From an uncultured Dialister sp. (GTDB taxonomy: Bacteria; Bacillota; Negativicutes; Veillonellales; Dialisteraceae), in assembly GCA_934193095.1 (NCBI GenBank), contig CAKPUX010000018.1, forward strand, positions 1-36,613: DNA of 36,613 nt, given 5' to 3'. The notes under the pieces are model-generated. The model had not been told where the DNA came from. It did no database searches and worked only from the letters and a program-made list of their open reading frames with translations. The position numbers and the translations under genes were made by a program. Positions 8,319-15,688 of this stretch are shown one piece after another. Each line of letters opens with the position of its first letter. Position 1 is the stretch's first letter.

Positions 8319-9092
8319 ATGACAAACATTCAGAAAGCGATCGAACTCATCAACACCTTCGCCACCGGTGATACCGAAAAGGCAGCCAGCCTGTTGGCAG
8401 AGAGCTATATTCAGCACAATCTCGCCTATGGCACTGGCCTTGATGCCTTTGTCGGCTCCGTTGCTTATCTGGCCTCTGCGCCGGTCAAGACCACGGTAAA
8501 CACCATCCGCTCCTTTGCTGATGGTGACAAGGTGTTCCTTCAGACCATATATAACTTTGCCGGTGCCGGTGAGCAGGTGGCCTTCGACATTTTCCGTTTC
8601 GATGACAACGGCAAGATTGCTGAGCACTGGGATAATCTGGCTGCACTGGCTGCTCCCAATCCTTCCGGTCACACCCAGACCGACGGTACTATAGCAATTA
8701 CCGATCTGGACAAGACGGAGGAAAACCGCAAACTGGTTGAGCGCTTCCTGTACGATGTAATGCAAGGCAACAATCTGTATAAGGCCCCTGATTACTTCGA
8801 CGGTGATGCTTACATTCAGCACAATACCAGCATTGCCGACGGTGTTTCCGGTTTGAATGAGGCACTGGCTGCACTGGCTGAGCAGAACATTCAGATGATC
8901 TATGACGATATACATATGGTTCTGGCGCAGGGTAACTTCGTCCTGGCAGTCAGTGAAGGCACCTTTGGCGGCACTCCTACTGCCTACTATGACCTGTGGC
9001 GTGTGGAAAACGGCAAGATCGCCGAGCATTGGGATGTGCTGGAGACAGTGGCAGACCAGTCCACTTGGCAGAACGAGAACGGGAAGTTCTAA
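8319..9092 (+). CDS. Double SnoaL-like (NTF2-fold) protein
   Basis: 257 residues made of two related halves. Residues 1-115 (IQKAIELINTFATGDTEKA, YIQHNLAYGTGLDAF, DIFRFDDNGKIAEHWDNL) and 130-250 (NRKLVERFLYDVMQGN, YIQHNTSIADGVSGL, DLWRVENGKIAEHWDVLE) share the same order of motifs, a clear internal duplication. Each half matches the predicted SnoaL-like aldol-condensation family COG4922. No signal peptide, so probably cytosolic. The substrate is unknown. ATG 8319 follows GGAAGGAG. Its start lies 360 bases from the divergent HxlR gene, and operator-like repeats in between suggest HxlR control. Base and codon use resemble clostridial genes rather than the window's neighbours, which hints at transfer of the cassette. 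Confidence 0.85.
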   Translation: MTNIQKAIELINTFATGDTEKAASLLAESYIQHNLAYGTGLDAFVGSVAYLASAPVKTTVNTIRSFADGDKVFLQTIYNFAGAGEQVAFDIFRFDDNGKIAEHWDNLAALAAPNPSGHTQTDGTIAITDLDKTEENRKLVERFLYDVMQGNNLYKAPDYFDGDAYIQHNTSIADGVSGLNEALAALAEQNIQMIYDDIHMVLAQGNFVLAVSEGTFGGTPTAYYDLWRVENGKIAEHWDVLETVADQSTWQNENGKF

Positions 9093-9140
9093 GAAAGCAC
9101 GGATTAAATCGTTATCAGATTTAATCAGCGTTCCCCTAAT
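9090..9140. repeat. Short hairpin element related to the 23.9-kb MITE
   Basis: Starting on the SnoaL-like stop codon, GGATTAAATCG ... AGATTTAATCAGCGTTCCC forms an inverted repeat (GATTAAATC / GATTTAATC, 7-base loop). Its arms resemble the terminal repeat GGAAACGCTGATTAAATCG of the element at 23876-24042 and the half copy at 9644. Confidence 0.55.
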
Positions 9141-9151
9141 TGTTCCCCAGC

Positions 9152-9184
9152 GGTAACCATACCATAATATTGTACGTACTTCAC
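9152..9184 (+). promoter_or_regulatory. Operator-like region before the PNPOx-like gene
   Basis: GGTAACCATACCATAATATT followed by GTACGTACTTCAC closely matches the order of elements at 8147-8179 (GGTAAC, ACAATATTGT, CTTACTTTAC). This suggests the two genes share a regulator, most simply the adjacent HxlR protein. Confidence 0.5.
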
Positions 9185-9250
9185 AAGCCGTACAAATCGC
9201 ATGACGTGAAAGACATCAAGAGAAACAACAAATTTCGGGAGGTACTTATT

Positions 9251-9646
9251 ATGAACAAAGTCGTAGAATTTCTGAACGCCAATCCTGTGCAGTATCTGGC
9301 TACCGTCGGTCGTGACAACAAGGCGAAGTGCCGCCCCTTCATGTTCGCTGGTGAGCTTGACGGCAAGCTGTGGTTCTGCACCAACAACACCAAGGACGTC
9401 TACAAGGATATGCAGGAGAACCCGGAGGTGGAGATCTCCGTTTCCAGTCCGGACTATGCGTGGATTCGTCTGCACGGTAAGGCTGTGTTCGAGAACAACA
9501 TGCCTGCCAAGGAAATGTGTATCCGGAACCCTATCGTGAAGGGACAGTACGGCGAAGCTACCAACCCCATCTTTGAAGTATTTTATTTAGATCATGCCCA
9601 CGGCATCATCGCTGACTTCTCCGGCAATCCACCCTACGAGTTCTAA
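9251..9646 (+). CDS. Pyridoxamine 5'-phosphate oxidase-like flavoprotein
   Basis: 131 residues, the size of a single split-barrel FMN-binding domain. NPVQYLATVGRDNKAKCRPFMF is the conserved N-terminal strand pair, then GKLWFCTNNTKDVYKDMQ and NPEVEISVSSPDYAWIRLHG. These place it with PNPOx-like proteins that bind FMN or F420-type cofactors and usually reduce small molecules. True PdxH function is unlikely given the short length. ATG 9251 has GGGAGG upstream. It shares operator-like DNA with the SnoaL-like gene, so the pair plus HxlR look like a small stress or detoxification cassette. The TAA stop is the first part of a MITE-end sequence, and a good terminator follows. Confidence 0.85.
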   Translation: MNKVVEFLNANPVQYLATVGRDNKAKCRPFMFAGELDGKLWFCTNNTKDVYKDMQENPEVEISVSSPDYAWIRLHGKAVFENNMPAKEMCIRNPIVKGQYGEATNPIFEVFYLDHAHGIIADFSGNPPYEF

Positions 9647-9672
9647 GGAAACGCTGATTAAATCGCAGAATA
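9644..9672. repeat. Solo MITE end at the PNPOx-like stop codon
   Basis: The stop codon TAA leads straight into GGAAACGCTGATTAAATCG and CAGAAT, which match the right terminal repeat of the 23876-24042 element with one mismatch. Only one end is present. Confidence 0.55.
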
Positions 9673-9683
9673 TTTTCAGATAG

Positions 9684-9720
9684 AAGAACCTCCGGTCCTC
9701 ATGGCTGGAGGTTCTTTTTA
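9684..9720 (+). terminator. Terminator of the PNPOx-like gene
   Basis: AAGAACCTCC (9684-9693) pairs with GGAGGTTCTT (9707-9716) over a 13-base loop, and the T-run continues to 9719. Confidence 0.85.
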
Positions 9721-9808
9721 TTCGATAGAGATCGCTCTTCCCTCCCGATTTTCAATCCGGACTTAGGAAAACTCTTTTTCCCGTTCCATCCGCTGCCTGT
9801 CCAAGGCA

Positions 9809-10708
9809 CTACCCTATGGCCGATTTTTTCTTCATCCATTCCAGCAGATAATCACGGAAAAGACAGGCTGCCTTTGTCTTGCGGACCTGCGGATTGCTTA
9901 CAAGGTAGATCATCTGCCCGCTGATCTCTTCCTTCAGTGTCCGGCTCACGATGTCGGGATGCGGGTACAGGGGATCGGCATAGTCATAGCCAATGTTGAT
10001 GGCTTTGTTGTGAAGGAGAAGTGTGCGGATGATACTTTCATCCGTTGTTTCCGCAAGAATGTGGGTCTCCCTTCCGGGTGCGAGGAAGTACTTGTCGATA
10101 TGGTGACGGAAGCAATCGTAGGCACGGCCTTTGCTGATGATGGTCTGCCCGTCCAGATCGTCATAGGTCAAGGCAGGGAGCTTCGCCAGCGGATGCGATC
10201 TGTGCATCCGTACACTGTAATGGCTGAAAAAAAGAGGTTCTCCTTCGAAGCGCGTCTCATCCAGTGGTCCCGCCGTGATGGCAAAGCTGCACTGCTGCGA
10301 TGCCAATGCAGCTATAGCATGGGCATCTGTCGTATCTACTACACTTAAAATGATAGACGGATAGGCCTCGTGGAAGTCTTCGATCAGGGAGGCTCCGAGA
10401 TAGGCGAGTACATGATCGAGCGCATAAATGGTGACCACGCTCTGGGACTTAGCTGCCAGCGTGCGGAGGCTGCGGATGGCATCGTATTCCTCCAGAAGGC
10501 TTTTGGCATGCGGCAAGAGAGTCGTTGCATAGTCCGTGGGAATAACTCCTTTTATACTGCGGATAAAAAGCGGCTGACCAAGCTCTTCCTCAAGCAGGCG
10601 GATCACCTTGCTGACGCCTTGCCGCGAGACATAGAGGGTGTCTGCCGCTGTTTTTATATTCTGTGTCTGATAGACGGTCACGAAGTATTGCAGCTGTTTT
10701 TGATTCAT
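9809..10708 (-). CDS. LysR-family transcriptional regulator
   Basis: 299 residues, standard LTTR length. The N-terminal winged helix is QLQYFVTVYQTQNIKTAADT followed by LYVSRQGVSKVIRLLEEELG (recognition helix) and QPLFIRSIKGVIPTDYA. The C-terminal part (about 90-299) is the periplasmic-binding-protein-like co-inducer domain. ATG 10708 has GGAGG 7 bases upstream; an in-frame ATG at 10786 lies upstream of the promoter and was rejected. It is divergent from an MBL-fold hydrolase gene, the classic LTTR layout, and a 16-bp palindrome lies in its own promoter. The inducer is unknown. Confidence 0.92.
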   Translation of the reverse strand: MNQKQLQYFVTVYQTQNIKTAADTLYVSRQGVSKVIRLLEEELGQPLFIRSIKGVIPTDYATTLLPHAKSLLEEYDAIRSLRTLAAKSQSVVTIYALDHVLAYLGASLIEDFHEAYPSIILSVVDTTDAHAIAALASQQCSFAITAGPLDETRFEGEPLFFSHYSVRMHRSHPLAKLPALTYDDLDGQTIISKGRAYDCFRHHIDKYFLAPGRETHILAETTDESIIRTLLLHNKAINIGYDYADPLYPHPDIVSRTLKEEISGQMIYLVSNPQVRKTKAACLFRDYLLEWMKKKSAIG

Positions 10709-10726
10709 AGAGCACCTCCTGTTTTC

Positions 10727-10755
10727 ATTATAGTGCAACCATATGGTTGCTTCAA
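10727..10755 (-). promoter_or_regulatory. LysR promoter with 16-bp palindromic operator
   Basis: Minus strand TTGAAG (10750-10755), 17-base spacer, TATAAT (10727-10732). The perfect palindrome GCAACCATATGGTTGC (10735-10750) occupies the spacer, which is ideal for negative autoregulation and about 45 bases from the divergent -10. Confidence 0.7.
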
Positions 10756-10794
10756 TCATCTCATTTTTTTCTTTTTCCGGCGACATGCCTCACG

Positions 10795-10800
10795 TATAAT
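10795..10800 (+). promoter_or_regulatory. -10 box of the MBL-fold gene
   Basis: TATAAT with no recognisable -35 at the proper distance, as expected of a promoter that needs an activator such as the divergent LysR protein. AAAGGAGG follows before ATG 10830. Confidence 0.5.
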
Positions 10801-10829
10801 AACGCCTAGAAAAGGAGGATTCACATTCT

Positions 10830-11660
10830 ATGAAAATCACACAGATCCGCAGTGCAACCAATCGCCTGGTATACGCCGGCAAAACATTTCTCATCGATCC
10901 GTGGCTTGCCCCCCGGCATGCCTTCAGCTTCATCGACATTCCCGGCCGCCCCTACCATATTTCCGACCCGATGAAGGAGCACCTGCCGATGCCATTCTAT
11001 GACCTTCCCATCTCTGTCAGCGAGGTCTTGCAGGATGTCGACTATATCATCGTCACGCATCTCCATCCCGATCACATCGACATGTCCGTCACAGACGGTA
11101 CAGTCGGCGCCCCGCTGGATAAGAGAGTCCCCATTTTCTGCCAAAATGAAGAGGATGCGGCTGTGCTGAAAAGATCCGGATTTCAGGATATCACCATCCT
11201 TTCGAAAGAAGGAATCAGAGTAGGAGATGCCACCGTTCGTCAGGTCCCGGCTCTTCATGGCACGTATATCCCCTGCGGAAACGCCATGGGCGTCCTCTTT
11301 GAAAGCAAAGAGGAAAAAACATTCTATCTGGCCGGCGATACCATCTGGTATGAGGAAGTAGCTGCGACCATTAAGAAATACCAGCCGGAAGTGATCGCCC
11401 TCAATGCCTGTGCGGCCGAGACTCTTGAGAATGGCCGTCTCATCATGAATGATGAAGATGTCTGGAATGTATCGCTTGCCGCTCCTCATGCCCGGCTTTA
11501 TATCACGCATATGGATAACGTGGCGCACGCAGCCCTCACTCGGTATACGATGCGCGGCCGTCTGGCTTCCCGCGGCATCGTCAATTACGATATGCCCCTC
11601 GATGGCGAAAGTGTGGTATATCTTTCTGACGAGCCTCTTCGCGCCGAAGGCAGCGATTGA
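10830..11660 (+). CDS. MBL-fold metal-dependent hydrolase (UlaG-like)
   Basis: 276 residues. THLHPDHID (76-84) is the HxHxDH metal motif; a further ligand set is LHGTY (about 144), AGDTIWY (about 171-177, bridging Asp) and ITHMDN near the C-terminus. FLIDPWL at 20-26 and the short insertions fit the UlaG-like/MBL_fold group of hydrolases rather than beta-lactamases, glyoxalase II or RNase Z. No signal peptide, so cytosolic. The substrate cannot be told. ATG 10830 has AAAGGAGG upstream. Its promoter faces that of the LysR gene, so LysR control is likely. Confidence 0.85.
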   Translation: MKITQIRSATNRLVYAGKTFLIDPWLAPRHAFSFIDIPGRPYHISDPMKEHLPMPFYDLPISVSEVLQDVDYIIVTHLHPDHIDMSVTDGTVGAPLDKRVPIFCQNEEDAAVLKRSGFQDITILSKEGIRVGDATVRQVPALHGTYIPCGNAMGVLFESKEEKTFYLAGDTIWYEEVAATIKKYQPEVIALNACAAETLENGRLIMNDEDVWNVSLAAPHARLYITHMDNVAHAALTRYTMRGRLASRGIVNYDMPLDGESVVYLSDEPLRAEGSD

Positions 11661-11729
11661 GCGAGGTCATGCCGGAGCGATAGGAAAGGCCGCTTTCTCC
11701 CACGCCTACCGATTTCCTCTCATATGGAG

Positions 11730-11735
11730 TATAAT
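11730..11735 (+). promoter_or_regulatory. -10 box upstream of trpS
   Basis: TATAAT 46 bases before the start codon, without a convincing -35. I looked for a T-box or Trp leader in the 120-base gap and saw none. Confidence 0.4.
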
Positions 11736-11780
11736 GAAAAGGATAACTATACATCTTCCATTTATGACAGGAGAAATCAT

Positions 11781-12842
11781 ATGAAAAAAATCATTCTTAC
11801 CGGCGACCGCCCGACCGGCCGCCTTCATGTCGGCCACTACGTCGGCTCCCTGCGCGAACGTGTCGAGCTGCAGAACTCCGGCAAATTCGACGACATCTAC
11901 ATCATGATCGCTGACGCTCAGGCGCTCACGGACAACGCGGACAATCCGGAGAAGGTCAGAAGAAATGTGCGCGAGGTCGCTCTCGACTACCTCGCTGTCG
12001 GCATCGATCCGGCGAAGTCCTGCATCTTCATCCAGTCCATGGTACCGGAGCTCACCGAACTCACCATGTACTACATGAACCTCGTCACCGTTTCTCGTCT
12101 CCAGAGAAATCCGACTGTCAAAGCAGAAATCCAGCAGAAGAATTTCGAAGCCAGCATCCCGGCCGGCTTCCTCTGCTACCCTGTCAGCCAGGCGAGCGAC
12201 ATCACGGCCTTCAAGGCCACCCATGTCCCGACCGGCGAAGACCAGGAGCCGATGCTCGAGCAGACACGCGAGATCGTCCGCAAATTCAATGACATCTACG
12301 GCGAAGTCCTGGTCGAACCAGACATCGTCCTTTCCACAAACAAAGCCTGCCTGCGCCTCCCCGGCACCGACGGCAAAGCGAAGATGAGCAAATCCATCGG
12401 CAACTGCATCTACCTCTCCGATTCGCCGAAAGACATCGAGACGAAGATCATGTCCATGTTCACCGACCCGACCCACCTGTGCCGCGACGACCCGGGGCAT
12501 GTGGAAGGAAATCCCGTCTTCACCTACCTCGATGCATTCAGCAGCGATGAACACTTCGCAGCCTTCTGCCCCGAGTACAGCTGCCTTCAGGAAATGAAGG
12601 ATCACTACACGAGAGGCGGTCTCGGCGATGTGAAGGTGAAGCGCTTCCTCAATAACGTCATGCAGGAAACCCTCCGCCCCATCCGCGAACGCCGTGAATA
12701 TTGGGAAGCCCATCTGGAAGATGTCCAGGATATCCTGAAGACTGGCTGCGAAAAAGCGGAAAATACCGCAGCCAAGACCCTTGACGAAGTCCGCCGCGCG
12801 ATGCGGATCAATTATTTCGAGGATGGAAATCTGCTGAAATAA
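11781..12842 (+). CDS. trpS: Tryptophanyl-tRNA synthetase
   Basis: 353 residues. It charges tRNA-Trp in the cytosol. The class I signatures are intact: GDRPTGRLHVGHYVG at about 8-22 (HVGH is the HIGH motif) and KAKMSKSIGN near 200 (KMSKS). The tryptophan-pocket region includes MIADAQALTD and MVPELTELTMYYMNL; VSQASDITAFKATHVPTGED is the usual ATP-site stretch. ATG 11781 has ACAGGAG 9-10 bases upstream; the in-frame ATG at 11724 overlaps the -10 box and was rejected. The gene stands alone. Its likely terminator lies 515 bases downstream beyond a repeat block. Confidence 0.96.
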   Translation: MKKIILTGDRPTGRLHVGHYVGSLRERVELQNSGKFDDIYIMIADAQALTDNADNPEKVRRNVREVALDYLAVGIDPAKSCIFIQSMVPELTELTMYYMNLVTVSRLQRNPTVKAEIQQKNFEASIPAGFLCYPVSQASDITAFKATHVPTGEDQEPMLEQTREIVRKFNDIYGEVLVEPDIVLSTNKACLRLPGTDGKAKMSKSIGNCIYLSDSPKDIETKIMSMFTDPTHLCRDDPGHVEGNPVFTYLDAFSSDEHFAAFCPEYSCLQEMKDHYTRGGLGDVKVKRFLNNVMQETLRPIRERREYWEAHLEDVQDILKTGCEKAENTAAKTLDEVRRAMRINYFEDGNLLK

Positions 12843-12849
12843 GGTGAAG

Positions 12850-13330
12850 GGGTTCAAGAAAATTAGGAATGAGGAATGAGGAATGAGGAATGAGGGTGGC
12901 GGCTTCGCCGCATTCATTCCTCATTTCACTTTTCTCCCTCCTTCCTTTGGAAGGAGGTGCCCCGAAGGGGCGGAGGTTGGCTGCGTGAAACGGTATTTTC
13001 ACACACGGGGATGCCAACCCCGCCTCACTTCGCTCGTCTGCCCCTTCCAGAGGAAGGGGCGAGAATGATCCTTGATCGGGCATCGCCCTTTATATGAATT
13101 GACGCGAAGCGTCGCTCTGCCTAAGCCTTCCCCATGGGGGAAGGGGGACCGCGTCAGCGGTGGATAGGGTGCTCTCATAAACGACGTACTTGAGACGCTC
13201 TTTCCCGCTCTCTTTCATGCCGCCAGTGCCCTATCCGCCCCTTCGGGGCACCTTCCCCTCGAGGGGAAGGCTGACGATACGAGAATACCGTCATCTAACA
13301 TGCGGCGAAGCCGCCACGAGAGCCCTGAAC
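12850..13330. repeat. Composite repeat module, copy 1
   Basis: After a (GAGGAAT)n array at 12864-12895 and GGCGGCTTCGCCGC, the block from about 12930 carries CCTTCCTTTGGAAGGAGG, TGCCCCGAAGGGGCGGAGG, TTGGC, a TTTTCACACACGGGGATGCC stretch, CCCTTCCAGAGGAAGGGG, 'atcgggcatcgccctttata', 'ggatagggtgctctcataaa' and CCTTCCCCTCGAGGGGAAGG. Copies 2 (14965-15310) and 3 (20398-20770) repeat this order. Copy 1 has about 48 extra bases near 13110-13158. No gene is supported in the 12843-13615 gap; GGGTTCA-type heptamers (inverted) close the block. Confidence 0.8.
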
Positions 13331-13356
13331 CCTGAACCCAAGTCACTCTCCATGAC

Positions 13357-13396
13357 AAAAAAGCCAGAACACGCATCCAGTGTGTTCTGGCTTTTC
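13357..13396 (+). terminator. Bidirectional terminator, probably of trpS
   Basis: Perfect 14-bp stem AAAAGCCAGAACAC (13359-13372) with GTGTTCTGGCTTTT (13382-13395). It lies 515 bases after trpS and 220 before aroB, with a repeat module between it and trpS. Confidence 0.85.
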
Positions 13397-13568
13397 TATT
13401 GGCGGCGAAGCCGCACCGTCATTTTTCATTTCACCCACCGCCGGAGCACGCCCGCAAATCTTGCCACGTCGAGAGGCTTGGCTATGTATAGAAGTATGCA
13501 GGAGATCCGCCGCCGTGATGGGATCTGCTTCCCCAAGGCTCCCCCTTCCCCCGCCTTCGTCCTTACGT

Positions 13569-13574
13569 TATAAT
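13569..13574 (+). promoter_or_regulatory. -10 box of aroB
   Basis: TATAAT 41 bases before ATG 13616, -35 unclear; AAAGGAGG ribosome site at about 13600. Confidence 0.45.
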
Positions 13575-13615
13575 ATATTTAATGAAACTCTTATTTCTCA
13601 AAAGGAGGCTTCTTT

Positions 13616-14683
13616 ATGGAAAAAATACATATCAACCTCGGCAAGGATTCCTACGACATCGTGATCGACAGCGGGCTCATCCGCCACGCAGGAGATGCGG
13701 TCTCTTCCCTCACGGGTGCGCATGATGCGGCCATCATCACAGAGGATGGGATCGATCGCCTCTACGGCATGGATCTTGTAAAATCCCTCGAATCCGCTGG
13801 CATCCGCACCCAGATGATCGTCGTCCCCTCGAGTGAGAAATCGAGAAGCCTCTCCATCGTGAACCGCGTCTACGGCGCGCTCGTCGACTTCGGCCTGCCC
13901 TCCGACGGCGTACTCATCGCACTCGGCGGACGCGTCGTCGGTGACATCACCGGCTTCGTCGCAGCCACCTACCACCGCGGCATCGCATACATCCAGTTCC
14001 CGACATCCGTGCTCTCGCAGATCGGCAGCGCCATCGGCGGCAAGATCACGCTCGACATCACGGCGGGCAAGAATCTCGTCGGCGCCTTCTATCAGCCGCG
14101 CGCCGTCTATATCGACCCCGGCATGGCCAAGACGCTGCCGAGAAAATACCTGCACAATGGCATGGGCGAAGCCGTGAAGCTCGGCTGCGTCTGTGACAAG
14201 GAGCTCTTCGAGCTTTTCGAAAAAGCCAATTCCGACATAGAGCTCCTGCGCGTGCTGCCGGAGATCATCCGCCGCTGCTGCACCATCAAGGCGCACTATG
14301 TAGAGATCGACCCCACCGGCAAGAAGGAGCGCCGCCTGCTCGACTTCGGACACACCATCGGCGGAGCCATCGAGCGTTGCTGCCGCTACGATGACAAAAC
14401 GATCACCCACGGCGAAGCGACAGCGATCGGCATGTACCTCGTCACCAAGCGCGCCGAGCTTCTCGGGCTCACCACCCGCGGCGCCACGAGCCGTCTCGAG
14501 TACGTCTTGAAATCGCTGTCTCTCCCCACGGAGACACACATCGCTCCCGAGATCCTCGCTGCGGATATGGCAAAAAGCAAGCATGTCAAGGAAGGGAAGC
14601 TCCAGCTCGCCCTCATGAAGGAGATCGGTCAGGGCTTCCTGAAGGAAGTGACAGTCGAAGAGCTTGCCAAGTATGTGAAATAA
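13616..14683 (+). CDS. aroB: 3-dehydroquinate synthase (divergent active site)
   Basis: 355 residues, usual AroB length. AroB turns DAHP into 3-dehydroquinate in the shikimate pathway, using NAD and a metal. Recognisable blocks: VPSSEKSRSL (NAD site), VVGDITGFVAATYHRGIAYI, QFPTSVLSQ, GKNLVGAFYQPRAVYID, NGMGEAVKLG (metal ligand E185, K188), FGHTIG (H246) and THGEATAIGM (H265). The three metal ligands are present. Several family-conserved positions differ: GGR at 104-106 instead of GGG, G137 where the usual QVDSSVGGK has Asp, D243 where LNFGH has Asn, and G250 where GHTxGHA has His. It could be a divergent true AroB or a related sugar-phosphate cyclase. No other shikimate gene is adjacent. Confidence 0.82.
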   Translation: MEKIHINLGKDSYDIVIDSGLIRHAGDAVSSLTGAHDAAIITEDGIDRLYGMDLVKSLESAGIRTQMIVVPSSEKSRSLSIVNRVYGALVDFGLPSDGVLIALGGRVVGDITGFVAATYHRGIAYIQFPTSVLSQIGSAIGGKITLDITAGKNLVGAFYQPRAVYIDPGMAKTLPRKYLHNGMGEAVKLGCVCDKELFELFEKANSDIELLRVLPEIIRRCCTIKAHYVEIDPTGKKERRLLDFGHTIGGAIERCCRYDDKTITHGEATAIGMYLVTKRAELLGLTTRGATSRLEYVLKSLSLPTETHIAPEILAADMAKSKHVKEGKLQLALMKEIGQGFLKEVTVEELAKYVK

Positions 14684-14699
14684 GGACGGGGATCAGGAG

Positions 14700-15345
14700 A
14701 CATCTGACTTCTATCCTCCAGCCTTCGGGCATCGTCCCATATATATTCGCGTCAGCGGCGCTCGGCTGCTTTTGTTAGCAGTGATTTGTGCAAAAATGTT
14801 TTTCCATCTGCATCACCCGCCTTTCATACCGCCAGTACCCTATCCGCCCCTTTGGGGCACCTTCCCCTCAAGGGGAAGGCGGACGATACGGGAATACCCT
14901 CATCTAACATGCAGCGAAGCCGCCACCTCAGCTTTGAGCCCTAGTTACCAGTCAACACACTCCTCTTTTCTCCCTCCTTCCTTTGGAAGGAGGTGCCCCG
15001 AAGGGGCGGAGGTTGGCTCTCGATGCGGTATTTTCACACGCGGAGATGCCAACCCCGCCTCGCTTCGCTCGTCTGCCCCTTCCAGAGGAAGGGGCGAGAA
15101 TGATTCTTAATCGGGCATCGCCCTTTATATAAATTGACGCGGAGCGGTGGATAGGGTGCTCTCATAAACGACGTACTTGAGACGCTCTTTCCCGCTCTCT
15201 TTCATGCCGCTAGTGCCCTATCCGCCCCTTCGGGGCACCTTCCCCTCGAGGGGAAGGCTGACGATACGAGGATACCGTCATCTAAAATGCGGCGAAGCCG
15301 CCACCACAACCCTGAACCCTGAACCCACAACCCTGAACACCTTTC
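14700..15345. repeat. Composite repeat module, copy 2, with extra partial copy
   Basis: A partial CTTTCATACCGCCAGTACCC / CCTTCCCCTCAAGGGGAAGG unit (14819-14890) precedes module copy 2 (about 14965-15310), which has the same order of palindromes as copy 1. Inverted GGGTTCA heptamers (CCCTGAA)n lie at 15309-15340. No gene is supported between aroB and the terminator at 15351. Confidence 0.8.
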
Positions 15346-15350
15346 ACAAC

Positions 15351-15390
15351 AAAACACGCCGGACGTCTCACGACATCCGGCGTGTTTTTG
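15351..15390 (+). terminator. Terminator, probably of aroB
   Basis: Perfect 13-bp stem AAAACACGCCGGA (15351-15363) with TCCGGCGTGTTTT (15376-15388), T-run to 15389. It lies 668 bases after aroB, separated by repeats. The 300 bases between it and the next gene hold a promoter and a possible 25-codon ORF (15452-15529) that I do not call. Confidence 0.85.
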
Positions 15391-15616
15391 ATTAAACCCC
15401 TTTAGCACACATCCGTTCCCCCCCCACCAATTAAAGAAGAAGGTGAGAAGGATGACTATCGCTGTACTCTCTCTTCCTCGCAAAATGATGATTTGTGTGT
15501 ACTATAGCATAGCGGCAGAAGGGGCATAAGAGAATGGATGTTTCTGATATGGATCCGCTGCCTGCCATCGCCCGCCATTTTCAGATCTACCCCCATGGAG
15601 CGCCGCCCCCGAACCC

Positions 15617-15645
15617 TTGAACCATGGCCTTGATATATATATAAT
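15617..15645 (+). promoter_or_regulatory. Promoter of the opine-dehydrogenase-like gene
   Basis: TTGAAC (15617-15622), 17-base spacer, TATAAT (15640-15645), embedded in a very AT-rich run (about 15631-15662) that stands out in this GC-rich region. Confidence 0.75.
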
Positions 15646-15688
15646 ATAATATATAAATATATCGAACTCATCGAATCGAGGATCTCTT

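Noticed and set aside
11661..11780. Possible T-box or Trp leader before trpS
   Set aside because: No TGGTACCGCG sequence, Trp-codon run or terminator/antiterminator pair is present.
15452..15529. 25-codon ORF preceded by AAGGTGAGAAGG
   Set aside because: A ribosome-like site is present, but there is no recognisable peptide family and it lies upstream of the mapped promoter of the next gene; too weak to call.
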